Assembly: GCF_000730625.1 (NCBI RefSeq)
Contig: NZ_BBIT01000013.1
Coordinates: 186,001-250,000 of the forward strand
Direction of reading: 5' to 3'
DNA from: Pseudomonas oryzihabitans NBRC 102199
GTDB lineage: Bacteria > Pseudomonadota > Gammaproteobacteria > Pseudomonadales > Pseudomonadaceae
Length of the DNA stretch: 64,000 nucleotides
Position numbers and translations under genes: made by a program. Below, piece by piece: positions 37,415-48,000 of this stretch. Within the stretch, counting starts at the first letter, position 1; every line of letters starts with the position of its first letter. The notes under the pieces were generated by a model. The model saw only the letters and a list, made by a program, of their open reading frames with translations. It was not told the DNA's origin and did no database searches.

Positions 37415-38374
37415 TTAGCAGACCACCCGCTGCGGCGTGCCGGCGAAATGACCCTCGGCATTGGCGGCGAGCTGGCCAATGATCCGCTGGCGCGCCTCGC
37501 GACTGCCCCAGGCGTTGTGCGGGGTGACGATCAGTCGTGGAATGTCGCCGGCCAGCAGCGGATTGCCGTCGCGCGGCGGCTCGACGCTGAGCACGTCGGT
37601 GGCGGCGCCGGCCAGGTGGCCGCGTCTCAGGCAGTCGGCCAGGGCCTGTTCGTCGACGATGCCGCCGCGGGCGGTGTTGACCAGGAAGGCCGTGGGTTTC
37701 ATCGCCGCCAGTTCCGCCGTACCGATCAGGCCGCGGGTCTGCTCGGTCAGCGGGCAGTGCATCGTCAGGGCATCCACCTGGGGCAGCAGCTCGGCCAGCG
37801 GCAGGCTGCCCGGGCGGGCGGGCCGACCGGGCAACTGGCCCACCAGGGTCTGCATGCCGAAGGCTTCGGCCAGCCGCTTGACCGCGCTGCCCAGTTCGCC
37901 GAGGCCGAGCAGGCCCAGGGTCTTGCCCTCCAGCTCGACGATGGGGTGATCGAGCAGGCAGAACTGGCTGGCGCTCTGCCAGCGCCCGGCGCGGATGTCC
38001 GCCTGGTAGTCCGGCAACCGGGTGGCCAGGGCCAGCAGCAGCGCCAGGGTGTGCTGGGCGACCGAGGCGGTGCCGTAGCCCTGGCAGTTGCAGACGCGCA
38101 CGCCCTGGGCGCGCGCGGCCTCCAGGTCGATGTTGTTGGTGCCGGTGGCGCTGACCAGGATCAGCTTCAACTCGGGGCAGGCGGCCAGGATGGCGGCGTC
38201 CAGCACCACCTTGTTGACGAGGGCGACCTGGGCGCCGGCCAGGCGCGCCGCGACCTCCTCCGGGGCGCTCGCCGGATGGAGTTCCAGTTCGTCGAACACC
38301 GCGCGCAAGGGCGCCGGGTCCAGATCGCCCAGGTCGAGAGAGGCATAGTCGAGGAACACGGCGCGAACGGGCAT
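37415..38374 (-). CDS. D-isomer specific 2-hydroxyacid dehydrogenase (glycerate dehydrogenase-like)
   Basis: A 319-residue NAD-dependent dehydrogenase. The nucleotide-binding motif is [20 protein letters not shown]. The catalytic Arg lies in [11 protein letters not shown], the Glu in [10 protein letters not shown], and the His in [14 protein letters not shown]. Overall it resembles HprA-type hydroxypyruvate/glycerate dehydrogenases, which interconvert D-glycerate and hydroxypyruvate. Trp in NAWGS instead of the usual IAW(A/G)S is ordinary for this group. It probably forms a two-gene unit with rsmC. Exact substrate uncertain. Confidence 0.87.
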   Translation of the reverse strand: MPVRAVFLDYASLDLGDLDPAPLRAVFDELELHPASAPEEVAARLAGAQVALVNKVVLDAAILAACPELKLILVSATGTNNIDLEAARAQGVRVCNCQGYGTASVAQHTLALLLALATRLPDYQADIRAGRWQSASQFCLLDHPIVELEGKTLGLLGLGELGSAVKRLAEAFGMQTLVGQLPGRPARPGSLPLAELLPQVDALTMHCPLTEQTRGLIGTAELAAMKPTAFLVNTARGGIVDEQALADCLRRGHLAGAATDVLSVEPPRDGNPLLAGDIPRLIVTPHNAWGSREARQRIIGQLAANAEGHFAGTPQRVVC

Positions 38375-38468
38375 GACGACTCCAGCGGACAGGGAAGGGA
38401 GGTCCGAGCCTAGCAGCCGCGGGTCGTCCAGGAAAACCGCCCGGGCGCGGCTGGAGTATGCTGAGGGG

Positions 38469-39056
38469 ATGAATTATCTCGCGCACCTGCACCTGGGCGG
38501 CCCCGGCCGCGAAGATCGCCTCGGCAGTCTCTACGGCGATTTCGTCAAGGGCTCGGCGGACCTCTGGCCGGCCGGGATTGCCGCCGGCATCCGGCTGCAC
38601 CGGCGCATCGACGTCTATACCGACGACCATCCCCTGGTGATCCGGGCCAAGACCCGGTTGCCCGCGGCGCGGCGGCGGGTGGCCGGACTGCTGGTGGATG
38701 TCTTCTTCGATCACTGCCTGGCGCGCCTCTGGCACGACTATGCCGAGCAGCCGCTGCCGGATTTCGTCGCGGACTGCTATCAGACCCTGCTGGAGGAGCC
38801 GGAGCTGCCGCCACGGCTGGCCCGCATCGCGCCCCTGATGGCGCGCCAGGATTGGCTGGGCAGCTACCGGGACTTCGCCGTGCTGGAGCGGGTGGTGGAG
38901 GGCATGGCGCGGCGGCTGTCACGCCCGGAGCTGCTGGCCGGGGCCTTCGCCGAACTGGACGCCGCCTACGACGGCCTGCTGGCAGACTTTCGCGACTTCT
39001 ATCCGCAGTTGCAGGCCTTTGCCGCCGCCCAGCGGGCGGCGCGGGATTCCAGCTGA
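38469..39056 (+). CDS. acpH: Acyl carrier protein phosphodiesterase AcpH
   Basis: A 195-residue HD-like metal-dependent hydrolase that removes 4'-phosphopantetheine from acyl carrier protein. The N-terminal motif [13 protein letters not shown] and [11 protein letters not shown], the [13 protein letters not shown] segment and [13 protein letters not shown] carry the conserved His/Asp residues. The final 58 bases overlap the 3' end of the convergent olsA gene. GAGGGG lies directly before the start. It is divergent from the dehydrogenase gene (94-base gap). Confidence 0.91.
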   Translation: MNYLAHLHLGGPGREDRLGSLYGDFVKGSADLWPAGIAAGIRLHRRIDVYTDDHPLVIRAKTRLPAARRRVAGLLVDVFFDHCLARLWHDYAEQPLPDFVADCYQTLLEEPELPPRLARIAPLMARQDWLGSYRDFAVLERVVEGMARRLSRPELLAGAFAELDAAYDGLLADFRDFYPQLQAFAAAQRAARDSS

Positions 39057-39796
39057 ATCCCGAGGCGGCCGGCGATGGCCGCCTGGCAGCGACCCGCCAG
39101 TACCTGGCGCGCCTGGCCCTGAGGCAGCACCGCGGGCAGCAACTCGATCCTCAGGGTGGTCCCGCCGTTGTCCAGCAGCCGCAGCAGATGACTCACCAGG
39201 TCGTCGTCGCCGATGAAGGCCGCGTCCCGATCCGGCTCGCCGTGGCGCCAGTAGCTCAGGGCCACGGGTTGCAGCGGGGTGCCGGTGGCGATGGCCGGAC
39301 TCAGCAGCCGGCCATGAAAGGTCCGCAGCACGCTGCCGTCGGTGGTGGTGCCCTCGGGAAAGAGCGCCAGTGACAGGCCCTGGGTCAGGCGCGTGGTCAA
39401 GGCCTCGCCCAGGGCGTCGCCGCGTTCGGCACCGCGGCGGATGAACAGGGTGCCGGCCTGGCGCGTCAGCCAGCCGGCGAAGGGCCAGTCCGCCACCTCC
39501 GCCTTGGACAAGAAGCCCAGCGGCCGCAGGCTGCCGAGGGCGACGATGTCCAGCCAGGACACATGATTGGCCAGCCACAGATGGGTGCCGTGCGGCACCT
39601 CGCCCCGGACCTCCAGGCGCAGGCGCAGCGCCCGGACCAGCAGCTGGAAGAAGCGCCGTGTCAGCCGTTGCCGCAGCCCCAGGCAGGGCCGCCGACCGAG
39701 CCTTACCGCCAGCGCCACCGTCAGGGCGAACAGCGCCCCGAGCAGCAGCGTGGCCAGCACCGGCAACAGCCGCAGGGCGAGGCGCAGTCGCCTCAT
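38999..39796 (-). CDS. olsA: Lyso-ornithine lipid O-acyltransferase OlsA
   Basis: A 265-residue PlsC-type membrane acyltransferase that adds the second fatty acid to lyso-ornithine lipid. There is an N-terminal membrane helix (about residues 9-33), the catalytic [12 protein letters not shown] (HX4D) motif, [10 protein letters not shown] and [11 protein letters not shown]. Its ATG overlaps the olsB stop by 4 bases (ATGA), so the two are translationally coupled. The C-terminal 58 bases of coding overlap acpH on the opposite strand. The function follows from pairing with olsB; alone it could be read as a generic PlsC. Confidence 0.88.
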   Translation of the reverse strand: MRRLRLALRLLPVLATLLLGALFALTVALAVRLGRRPCLGLRQRLTRRFFQLLVRALRLRLEVRGEVPHGTHLWLANHVSWLDIVALGSLRPLGFLSKAEVADWPFAGWLTRQAGTLFIRRGAERGDALGEALTTRLTQGLSLALFPEGTTTDGSVLRTFHGRLLSPAIATGTPLQPVALSYWRHGEPDRDAAFIGDDDLVSHLLRLLDNGGTTLRIELLPAVLPQGQARQVLAGRCQAAIAGRLGIQLESRAARWAAAKACNCG

Positions 39797-40521
39797 ACCG
39801 CGGCCTTGAAGTGGCGGGCATAGCGTGGGCAGAGGTCTTCGCGCTTGAGCAGGATGAAGACGTCGGCCACGCCGAATTCCGGATCCCAGCAGGGCGCGCC
39901 GCAGACCTGGGCGCCCAGGCGCAGGTAGGCCTTGAGCAGGGGCGGCAGCTGCACCACCAGATTGTCGGGCACGGCGACGAAGGGCAGCGGGCGCCGCGGC
40001 GTGGCGCGGATCGCCGGGATGCGTTCGTCCCGCGCGGCTTGGCGCAGCAGGGCGGCGGCCTGCAGACCGCCATCGGCCATGGGCACGCTGGCGCAGCCCA
40101 TGAGGTAGCGGTAGTCGCCGCAGGCCATGATCTCGGCCAGTTCCGCCCACAGCAGGGCGATGGCCGCGCCGGTGCGATGCCCGGGCGCCACGCAGGTGCG
40201 GCCGATTTCCAGCAGCGGACCCTGCAGGCCGTCCAGGCCTTCCAGCTGGAATTCGCTTTCGCTGTAGAGACTGCCCAGGCGCTCGCGGCGGCGTCCGTCG
40301 AGCAGTCGCGTGGTGGCGATCAGCTCGCCGCTGCGCAGGTCGCGCACCCCCAGGTGCAGGCAGTGGACGTCGTAGGCGTCCTGGTCGAGGTTGTCGGCGA
40401 AATGCACGCCGTAGGTGCTGCCGAAGACCGCGGCCCGCAGGCGCTGGGCAGCGCGGATATCCGCGGCGGTCGACAGGCGTTCGGCGCGCAGCGCGGGCGG
40501 TGCGGACACTGGAATCGGCAT
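39793..40521 (-). CDS. olsB: L-ornithine N-alpha-acyltransferase OlsB
   Basis: A 242-residue GNAT-like acyltransferase that transfers a 3-hydroxyacyl group from ACP to the alpha-amine of ornithine, the first step of ornithine lipid synthesis. Motifs include [45 protein letters not shown] and [12 protein letters not shown], all typical of the autoinducer-synthase-like OlsB fold. The ATG at 40521 has GGAG 9-10 bases upstream. In P. aeruginosa olsBA are induced by phosphate limitation, and a candidate Pho box is present upstream here. Confidence 0.91.
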   Translation of the reverse strand: MPIPVSAPPALRAERLSTAADIRAAQRLRAAVFGSTYGVHFADNLDQDAYDVHCLHLGVRDLRSGELIATTRLLDGRRRERLGSLYSESEFQLEGLDGLQGPLLEIGRTCVAPGHRTGAAIALLWAELAEIMACGDYRYLMGCASVPMADGGLQAAALLRQAARDERIPAIRATPRRPLPFVAVPDNLVVQLPPLLKAYLRLGAQVCGAPCWDPEFGVADVFILLKREDLCPRYARHFKAAV

Positions 40522-40551
40522 GGCAGGGCTCCGGCAGTGGGTATGCAGCAA

Positions 40552-40585
40552 ACCCTAGGTAGCCGGGATGACAGCCCCGTGAAGC
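40552..40585 (-). promoter_or_regulatory. Candidate Pho box and promoter of olsBA
   Basis: On the minus strand, GCTTCAC-GGGG-CTGTCAT (40585 down to 40568) resembles two Pho half-sites 11 bases apart. The second is a perfect CTGTCAT and the first keeps only the TCA core. TAGGGT (40557-40552) lies ten bases further, where the -10 of a PhoB-dependent promoter is expected. The start codon is 30 bases beyond it. Confidence 0.45.
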
Positions 40586-40746
40586 GGCCGTGGCGATCTC
40601 GTGACGAGCGGTCGGGCACCTTTGCAGGGGCGCCCTCCAGATGCCTGCGGGCGCCAGGGGACTGACCGAACGCATTCGCAATTGCTAGGTTGGACGCGTA
40701 GACTGATGCGTCAATCCTATTTTTTCCCAGCATGAAGGTTCTGGCC

Positions 40747-41232
40747 ATGCAGATCGCGGCGAACACGGCAGTATCCATCGACTACACCCTGACCAACGAC
40801 GCCGGCGAAGTCATCGACAGCTCCGCTGGTGGTGCTCCGCTGGTGTACCTGCAAGGCGCGGGCAACATCATTCCCGGCCTCGAGCGCGCCCTGTCCGGCA
40901 AGCAGGCCGGCGACGAGCTGAAGGTGGCCATCGAGCCGGAAGACGCCTACGGCGAATACACCCCCGAACTGGTTGCCACCCTGGGCAAGGAAATGTTCGA
41001 AGGCGTGGACGAGCTGGAAGTGGGCATGCAGTTCCACGCCTCCGGCCCGGACGGCGCCATGCAGATCGTCACCGTGCGTGACATCGACGGCGACCAGGTC
41101 ACCGTCGACGGCAACCACCCCCTGGCCGGCCAGCGTCTGAATTTCGACGTCAAGGTGGTCAACGTGCGTGCGGCCAGCGACGAAGAAATCGCCCACGGCC
41201 ACATCCATGGCGAGGGTGGTCACCAGCACTAA
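40747..41232 (+). CDS. slyD: FKBP-type peptidyl-prolyl isomerase SlyD
   Basis: A 161-residue prolyl isomerase/chaperone. The FKBP core is split by an insert-in-flap domain (AYGEYTPELVATLGKEMF ... HASGPDGAMQIVTV). The C-terminus is short and His-rich (HGHIHGEGGHQH), compatible with nickel binding, though much shorter than the E. coli tail. The ATG at 40747 was preferred to one five codons upstream because the upstream codons supply the GAAGG ribosome site and family members start at M(L/Q)IAAN. Confidence 0.92.
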   Translation: MQIAANTAVSIDYTLTNDAGEVIDSSAGGAPLVYLQGAGNIIPGLERALSGKQAGDELKVAIEPEDAYGEYTPELVATLGKEMFEGVDELEVGMQFHASGPDGAMQIVTVRDIDGDQVTVDGNHPLAGQRLNFDVKVVNVRAASDEEIAHGHIHGEGGHQH

Positions 41233-41250
41233 GCCTGGCCTCAGGCTCCC

Positions 41251-41294
41251 GCGACGCCCGTGTCCGGCTCTGCCGGCGCGGGCGTTGTCGTTTG
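41251..41294 (+). terminator. Possible terminator after slyD
   Basis: ACGCCCG (41254-41260) pairs with CGGGCGT (41279-41285) around an inner CCGG...CCGG hairpin, followed by TGTCGTTTG. The T-run is weak. Confidence 0.4.
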
Positions 41295-41313
41295 TGGCGT
41301 CCGTGCGGCGTGG

Positions 41314-41352
41314 CCCTCACCCCAACCCTCTCCCAGGGGGAGAGGGGCTGGT
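41314..41352. repeat. Dispersed GC-rich palindrome, copy 3
   Basis: CCCTCACCCC leader plus CCCTCTCCC-AGG-GGGAGAGGG, between the convergent slyD and cysZ genes. Confidence 0.92.
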
Positions 41353-41413
41353 TGGATGATGTGGCCTAGGGTAGATGACGGCGCAGCCTCATCCACGGAG
41401 GCACGATGGCCGC

Positions 41414-41439
41414 GTGGAAAACGCTGCGCGGTTTTCCAC
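41414..41439. repeat. Hairpin element at the cysZ 3' end
   Basis: Perfect 9-bp inverted repeat GTGGAAAAC / GTTTTCCAC with an 8-base GC-rich loop, ending just before the cysZ stop codon. Sequences of the type GTAGGGTGGAAAACC...GTTTTCCAC recur in pseudomonad intergenic regions, to my memory. It may serve as the cysZ terminator. Confidence 0.65.
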
Positions 41440-41440
41440 C

Positions 41441-42211
41441 CTACCGGGCCAGGCTGCCTTGGGGACGCACCATCAGGGCCTTGTCGCCCCCTTCACGTAC
41501 CCAGAACAGCGTCGCCCCGGCCACGGCGGCGGGCATGAACAGGGCGTTCAGGCCGGGTACCAGCAGCGCCAGGTAGGTCACCCCGCCAAAGCCCAGGCAG
41601 CGCAGGCGGCGGGTGCGCAGCCAGGCGAGCATGGCGCGGAAATCCAGCTTGTGGTTGTCGGCGGGAAAGTCGATGTACTGCACCGCCATCATCCAGACGC
41701 CGAACAGGATCCACAGCGGCGCGGCGATCAGGTTGAGGCCGGGGATGAAGGTCAGCACCAGCAGGCCCAGGGCGCGCGGCAGGTAGTAGCCCAGCTTGCG
41801 CAGTTCGCGCTGCAGGGTGCGCGGCACCATGGTGACCAGTTCGGTGAGGTTGAACGGCGGGAAGTCGTCCTGGCCGCGCACCATGACCTCGACCTTTTCC
41901 GCCAGAAAGCCGTTGAAGGGCGCCGCCACCAGGTTGGCCAGCATCGTGAAGGTAAAGAAGATGATCGCCAGCAGCAGGAGCACGAACAGCGGCCAGAGCA
42001 GCCATTCGACGAAGCTCGCCCAGGCCGGCAGGCTCGGCATCAGCTGCTCCAGCCAGCCCTCGAAGCCGCGCACGGCAAAGGTGAGGATGGCGGCGTAGAG
42101 CAGCAGGTTGATGGTCAGCGGGATGACCACGAAGCGGCGCATGCCGGGGCGGGTCACCAGGCGCAGCCCTTCGGCGAAGTAGGCGGAGCCGGACAGCGGA
42201 GCGACAGCCAT
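41441..42211 (-). CDS. cysZ: Sulfate transporter CysZ
   Basis: A 256-residue inner-membrane protein of the EI24/CysZ family, a sulfate permease supplying cysteine synthesis. Hydrophobic helices lie at about 28-50, 70-95, 145-175 and 210-240. Conserved segments are [34 protein letters not shown] and [19 protein letters not shown]. The ATG at 42211 has AGGAA 5-6 bases upstream. It is divergent from trxB with a 299-base gap. The stop lies in the hairpin element at 41414. Confidence 0.92.
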   Translation of the reverse strand: MAVAPLSGSAYFAEGLRLVTRPGMRRFVVIPLTINLLLYAAILTFAVRGFEGWLEQLMPSLPAWASFVEWLLWPLFVLLLLAIIFFTFTMLANLVAAPFNGFLAEKVEVMVRGQDDFPPFNLTELVTMVPRTLQRELRKLGYYLPRALGLLVLTFIPGLNLIAAPLWILFGVWMMAVQYIDFPADNHKLDFRAMLAWLRTRRLRCLGFGGVTYLALLVPGLNALFMPAAVAGATLFWVREGGDKALMVRPQGSLAR

Positions 42212-42339
42212 GAAGATTCCTGACAGGTGGCGGGAGGCACAGCTTACCTCAGGGCTCCCTGGCCGAAGCGGTCGACATAGGCGCGCCCTATGGTCTGGAT
42301 TTAGAATGGTCGCTTCTGTGGAGGGGCGGCACCCGTTAG

Positions 42340-43485
<1,146 letters not shown>

Positions 43486-43508
43486 GGCCTGATCGACGCC
43501 TGACAAAG

Positions 43509-43537
43509 AAAAACCCCGGCACTGGCCGGGGTTTTTC
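43509..43537 (+). terminator. Terminator after trxB
   Basis: Perfect 12-bp stem AAAAACCCCGGC / GCCGGGGTTTTT with a four-base loop. Confidence 0.95.
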
Positions 43538-43603
43538 GTTTCCGGGGTCTTCCGGCAGGCGGCAAGGTCTGGCCTGGCTGCCTTGACGACCCCTCTCAAA
43601 ATG

Positions 43604-43640
43604 CAAAGAGCCCCGGCCATTTGTCGGGGCTCTTTGTTTT
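43604..43640. terminator. Bidirectional terminator for glyA
   Basis: CAAAGAGCCCCG / CGGGGCTCTTTG stem (12 bp) with a nine-base loop, followed by TTTT on the plus strand. Read on the minus strand it is followed by ATTTTGAG and would end glyA. Confidence 0.85.
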
Positions 43641-43647
43641 GGGGGTT

Positions 43648-43683
43648 CCCTCACCCCGGCCCTCTCCCAGGGGGAGAGGGGGA
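43648..43683. repeat. Dispersed GC-rich palindrome, copy 4
   Basis: CCCTCACCCC leader plus CCCTCTCCC-AGG-GGGAGAGGG, between the convergent trxB and glyA genes and next to two ordinary terminators. Confidence 0.92.
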
Positions 43684-43694
43684 AGGCGTGCCTC

Positions 43695-44948
43695 TTACTT
43701 GCCGTAGACTGGCAGGCGAGCGCAGACGGCCTTGACCTTTTCACGGACGGCGTCGATCACCGATTCGTCGCCCATGTTGCCAAGGATGTCGCAGATCCAG
43801 CCGGCCAGTTCGCGGCACTCGGCTTCCTGGAAGCCACGGGTGGTGACGGCCGGGGTGCCGATGCGCAGACCGGAGGTGACGAAGGGCGAGCGCGGATCGT
43901 TCGGCACCGAGTTCTTGTTCACGGTGATGAAGGCGCGACCCAGGGCGGCGTCCGCGTCCTTGCCGGTGATTTCCTGCTTGATCAGGCTGAGCAGGAACAG
44001 GTGGTTGTCGGTGCCGCCGGAGACGACGTCGAAGCCACGCTCGATGAACACGCCGGCCATGGCCTGGGCGTTCTTGATCACCTGCTGCTGGTAGGTCTTG
44101 AACTCGGGCTGCAGGGCTTCCTTGAAGCACACCGCCTTGCCGGCGATGACGTGCATCAGCGGACCGCCCTGGGCACCGGGGAAGACCGCCGAGTTGAGCT
44201 TCTTCTCGATGGCTTCGTTGGCCTTGGCCAGGATCAGGCCGCCACGCGGGCCGCGCAGGGTCTTGTGGGTGGTGCTGGTGACCACGTCGGCGAAGGGGAC
44301 CGGGTTGGGGTAGACGCCGGCGGCGACCAGCCCGGCGAAGTGGGCCATGTCGACGAACAGGTAGGCACCCACGGCATCGGCGATGGCACGGAAGCGGGCG
44401 AAGTCCAGCACCTGGGAGTAGGCGGAGTAGCCGGCGACGATGACCTTGGGCTTGTGTTCCTGGGCCAGGCGCTCGACCTCGGCGTAGTCGATCAGGCCCT
44501 GCTCGTCGATGCCGTACTGCACGGCGTTGTACAGCTTGCCGGAAGAGGACACGGTGGCGCCGTGGGTCAGGTGACCGCCGTGAGCCAGGCTCATGCCGAG
44601 GATGGTGTCACCGGCTTCGATCAGCGCGAGGTAGACGGCCGAGTTGGCCTGGGAGCCGGAGTGCGGCTGGACGTTGGCGTAGTCGGCGCCGAACAGCTGC
44701 TTGGCGCGGTCGATGGCCAGTTGCTCGACCACGTCGACGTATTCGCAGCCGCCATAGTAGCGCTTGTGGGGATAGCCTTCGGCGTACTTGTTGGTCAGCA
44801 CGCTGCCCTGGGCTTCCATGACCGCCGGGCTGGTGTAGTTTTCCGAAGCGATCAGCTCGATGTGATCTTCCTGACGCTGGGCTTCCTGCTGCATGGCGGC
44901 ATACAGGTCGGCGTCGAAGCGGGCGAGGGTGGTTTCACGGCTGAACAT
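43695..44948 (-). CDS. glyA: Serine hydroxymethyltransferase
   Basis: PLP enzyme interconverting serine and glycine with transfer of a one-carbon unit to tetrahydrofolate. It has 417 residues. Signatures are [51 protein letters not shown], and the PLP-lysine segment [16 protein letters not shown]. The ATG at 44948 matches family N-termini (MFSRE); upstream frame extension was rejected. In P. aeruginosa a glyA paralogue also neighbours morA, so the pairing is conserved. Confidence 0.97.
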   Translation of the reverse strand: MFSRETTLARFDADLYAAMQQEAQRQEDHIELIASENYTSPAVMEAQGSVLTNKYAEGYPHKRYYGGCEYVDVVEQLAIDRAKQLFGADYANVQPHSGSQANSAVYLALIEAGDTILGMSLAHGGHLTHGATVSSSGKLYNAVQYGIDEQGLIDYAEVERLAQEHKPKVIVAGYSAYSQVLDFARFRAIADAVGAYLFVDMAHFAGLVAAGVYPNPVPFADVVTSTTHKTLRGPRGGLILAKANEAIEKKLNSAVFPGAQGGPLMHVIAGKAVCFKEALQPEFKTYQQQVIKNAQAMAGVFIERGFDVVSGGTDNHLFLLSLIKQEITGKDADAALGRAFITVNKNSVPNDPRSPFVTSGLRIGTPAVTTRGFQEAECRELAGWICDILGNMGDESVIDAVREKVKAVCARLPVYGK

Positions 44949-44980
44949 GGCGGCAGGGTCCCCTGAGGCATGGCGAAGAG

Positions 44981-44998
44981 CGAGCCCGATCGGGCTCG
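44981..44998. repeat. Perfect 18-bp palindrome between glyA and morA
   Basis: CGAGCCCGATCGGGCTCG reads the same on both strands. It lies 33 bases upstream of the glyA start and 74 bases after the morA stop. It could be a morA terminator stem (no T-run follows) or an operator for glyA. Confidence 0.6.
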
Positions 44999-45071
44999 TG
45001 AGGGGCAGTATTCTACCCCATCGCGGGAACTCTGAGGTATGAGCGCCGGTCATGCGGTGGCGCCATCGGTC

Positions 45072-48000
45072 TCATGTCAGGACCGGAAACAGCCCCTGGT
45101 GCTCCAGCCGTTCGCGCAGCAGATCCGGCGGCAGCGGACGGTCGAAGAGGAAGCCCTGCACCTCGTCGCAGCCATGCAGGCGCAGGAATTCCAGTTGCGC
45201 CGGTTCCTCGACGCCCTCGGCGATCACCGAGAGATTGAGGCTGTGGGCCATGGCGATGATGGCCCGGGCGATCTGCGCATCCTGCTCGCCGTGGGGCAGG
45301 CCGTCGACGAAGCTGCGGTCGATCTTGAGGATGTCGATGGGGAACTGCTTGAGGTAGTTGAGCGAGGAATAGCCGGTGCCGAAGTCGTCCACCGCGATGC
45401 ACAGGCCCAGGCTCTTGAGTTCGCCGAGCAGTTGCAGGGCCTCGCCGACGTCGCGCATCAGGATGCTCTCGGTCAGTTCCAGCTCCAGGCAGGCCGGCGC
45501 CAGGCCGGTCTCGGCAAGGATCGCGGCGATGCGCTGGCCGAGCTGGCCGTCGCTGAATTGCCGCGCGGAGAGATTCACCGAGACCTTGGGAATGCGCACC
45601 CTGGCCGCGTGCCACTCGCGCATCTGCCGGCAGGCCTCGCGAATCACCCAGTCCCCGACCTGGACCACCAGGCCGATCTCTTCGAGCACCGGGATGAATT
45701 CCGCCGGCGAGACGTGGCCGCGCACCGGATGCTCCCAGCGCAGCAGGGCCTCGACCCCGGTCAGGCGCCGGTTGTCGCAGCGGTACTGCGGCTGGTAGTG
45801 CAGGCGGAATTCACCCTGCAGCAGGGCGTGCCGCAGATCGGCTTCCAGTTCCAGGCGTTCCAGGGCGCGGGCGTTCATCTCGGCCTGGTAGAACTGGAAG
45901 TTGTTCTTGCCCATCTCCTTGGCGTGGTACATGGCGGTGTCGGCGTTCTTCATCAGCTGGCTGAGCTCATGGCCGTCCTGCGGCGAGAGGGCGATGCCGA
46001 TGCTGGCGGAGACGAAGAATTCGCGGCCTTCGAGCACGAAGGCCTCGGACAGCTGGGTGAGGATCTGCTCGCCGACGCGGATCGCCTGGGCCAGGGCCAC
46101 CTCGCGGGTTTCCAGGCCCGACAGCAGCAGGGTGAATTCGTCGCCGCCCATGCGCGCCACGCTGTCCTCGGTGCCCACGCAGGCGGTCAGGCGCATGGCC
46201 ACCTCCTTGAGCAGGCGGTCACCGGCGGCGTGGCCGAGGCTGTCGTTGATCGGCTTGAAGCGGTCGAGGTCGAGGAACATCAGCACCACCCAGCTGCCGT
46301 TGTGGCGACTCTGCTGCAGGGCGTTGTGCAGGCGGTCCTGGAACAGGGTGCGGTTGGGCAGCAGGGTCAGGGCGTCGTAGTAGGCGAGGCGATGGATGCG
46401 TCTTTCGCTGGCCTTGCGCTCGCTGATGTCGACGAAGAAGCAGACATAGCTCATCAGGTCGCCGTCGTCGTCGCGGATGGCGGTGATGCCGACCCAGGAG
46501 GGGTAGGGCTCGTTGTCCTGGCGTCGCTGCCAGAGTTCGCCTTCCCAGCTCTCCTGGGTGCGCAGCTGCTGCATCACGTGCTGCAGCTGGTTGGCTTCCT
46601 GCTTGTCCGCGCAGAGCATCATCGGCTGCTGGTCGAACACCTCTTCGGGGCTGAAGCCGGTGATGCGGGTGAAGGTGCGGTTGACCCGCACGATGTAGCC
46701 GGCCGGGTCGGTGACCAGGATGGCGCCGGCGGAGTGGTCGAAGACCGTGGCCGCCATGCGCATGTCCTTTTCCGTGCGGCGCTGGGCGGAGATGTCGCGG
46801 CAGATGCCGAGCAGGCCGGCGAAGCGCTCGTGGTCGTCCCACAGCGGTTTGAGCCGCAGCTCGATCTGCAGGGTGTGACCCTGGGCGTGCAGGCAATCCA
46901 GCAGCAGGGGCGCGAAGTGTTCCCGGCGCAGCTCGGCCAGGGCGCGCGGATCGTCGAGGCTGCGCAACAGCCGCTGCAGGGTGCGGCGGAATTCCTGCAG
47001 CTGGCGCGAATGCACCACCAGCTCGGCCAGGGTGCGCTGTTGCAGCTCGGCGACGGGATAGCCGAGCAATTCCTCGACCGAGGGGCTGAGGTAGTTGAGC
47101 ACCAGCTGGGCGTCGGTGGTGAAGATGACGTCGCTGATGCTTTCCGCCAGCTGCCGGTAGCGATTCTCGCTCTCGCGCAGGCGCTCGCTGGCGCGCACCA
47201 TGTCGGTGACGTCCAGGGCCAGCCCCACCACGCTCGCCGCGCTGCCGTCCGCCGCACTGGCGAGGCGTTGCTCGCGCACGTCGAACCAGCGCCAGCCGCC
47301 GTTGCGGTGCTGCCAGCGCAGGAGGCTGCTGCTGGGCTGGTCGGACAGCGTCGGCCGCATGCTGACCACCCGCTCGTGCAGCTCGACGTCGTCCGGGTGC
47401 AGGCGCGCGCGACCCAGGCTGGCGAAGGCCTCCGGCGGATAGCCGAGCTTGAGCGCCAGCGAATGACTCTCGTAGGTCAGCTCGCCACTGGCCACGTCGT
47501 AGGTGTAGAGGGTGTCGGGGATGGCGCTGATCAGATTCGACCAGAAGCTGTCGCGCTCGAGCAGGCGCAATTCGCCGAGCTTGCGCTGGGTGATGTCGGT
47601 GAGGCTGAGCAGGGTGGCATCGAGGTGTTGGGGATCGGCCGGCAGGTGCATGGTCAGCCAGAGATGGCGCTCGCCCTCGGCGGTGTCGATGCAGGTCTCG
47701 AGTTCCAGCACCTGCTGGCCGGAGAGCAGACCGGCCAGCAGGCGGTAGCGCTTGCCGCCGAGCTGCACGCGGGAGTCACCCACCAGCCGCGCCCAGGCCT
47801 GGTCCAGGTGGCCGATGCCGAGCATTTCCAGGGCGCGCTGGTTGATCTCGGTGATGCGCACCTGACGGCCCAGGGCATCCAGGGCCTCGGGCTGGCGGGC
47901 GAACAGCTCCGCCAGTTGCTCGGGACGTTCCAGGCCCAGGGCGTGCATGTGGGGATGAACGGCGCTCAGATCGACCACGCAGATGCCGGTGTGCACCCCG

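Noticed and set aside
37386-38735. Continuous frame running upstream from rsmC through the dehydrogenase region
   Set aside because: The upstream part is out of frame with the 2-hydroxyacid dehydrogenase and is Arg/Gly/Pro-rich. RsmC has a normal start at 37385, so there is no fusion protein.
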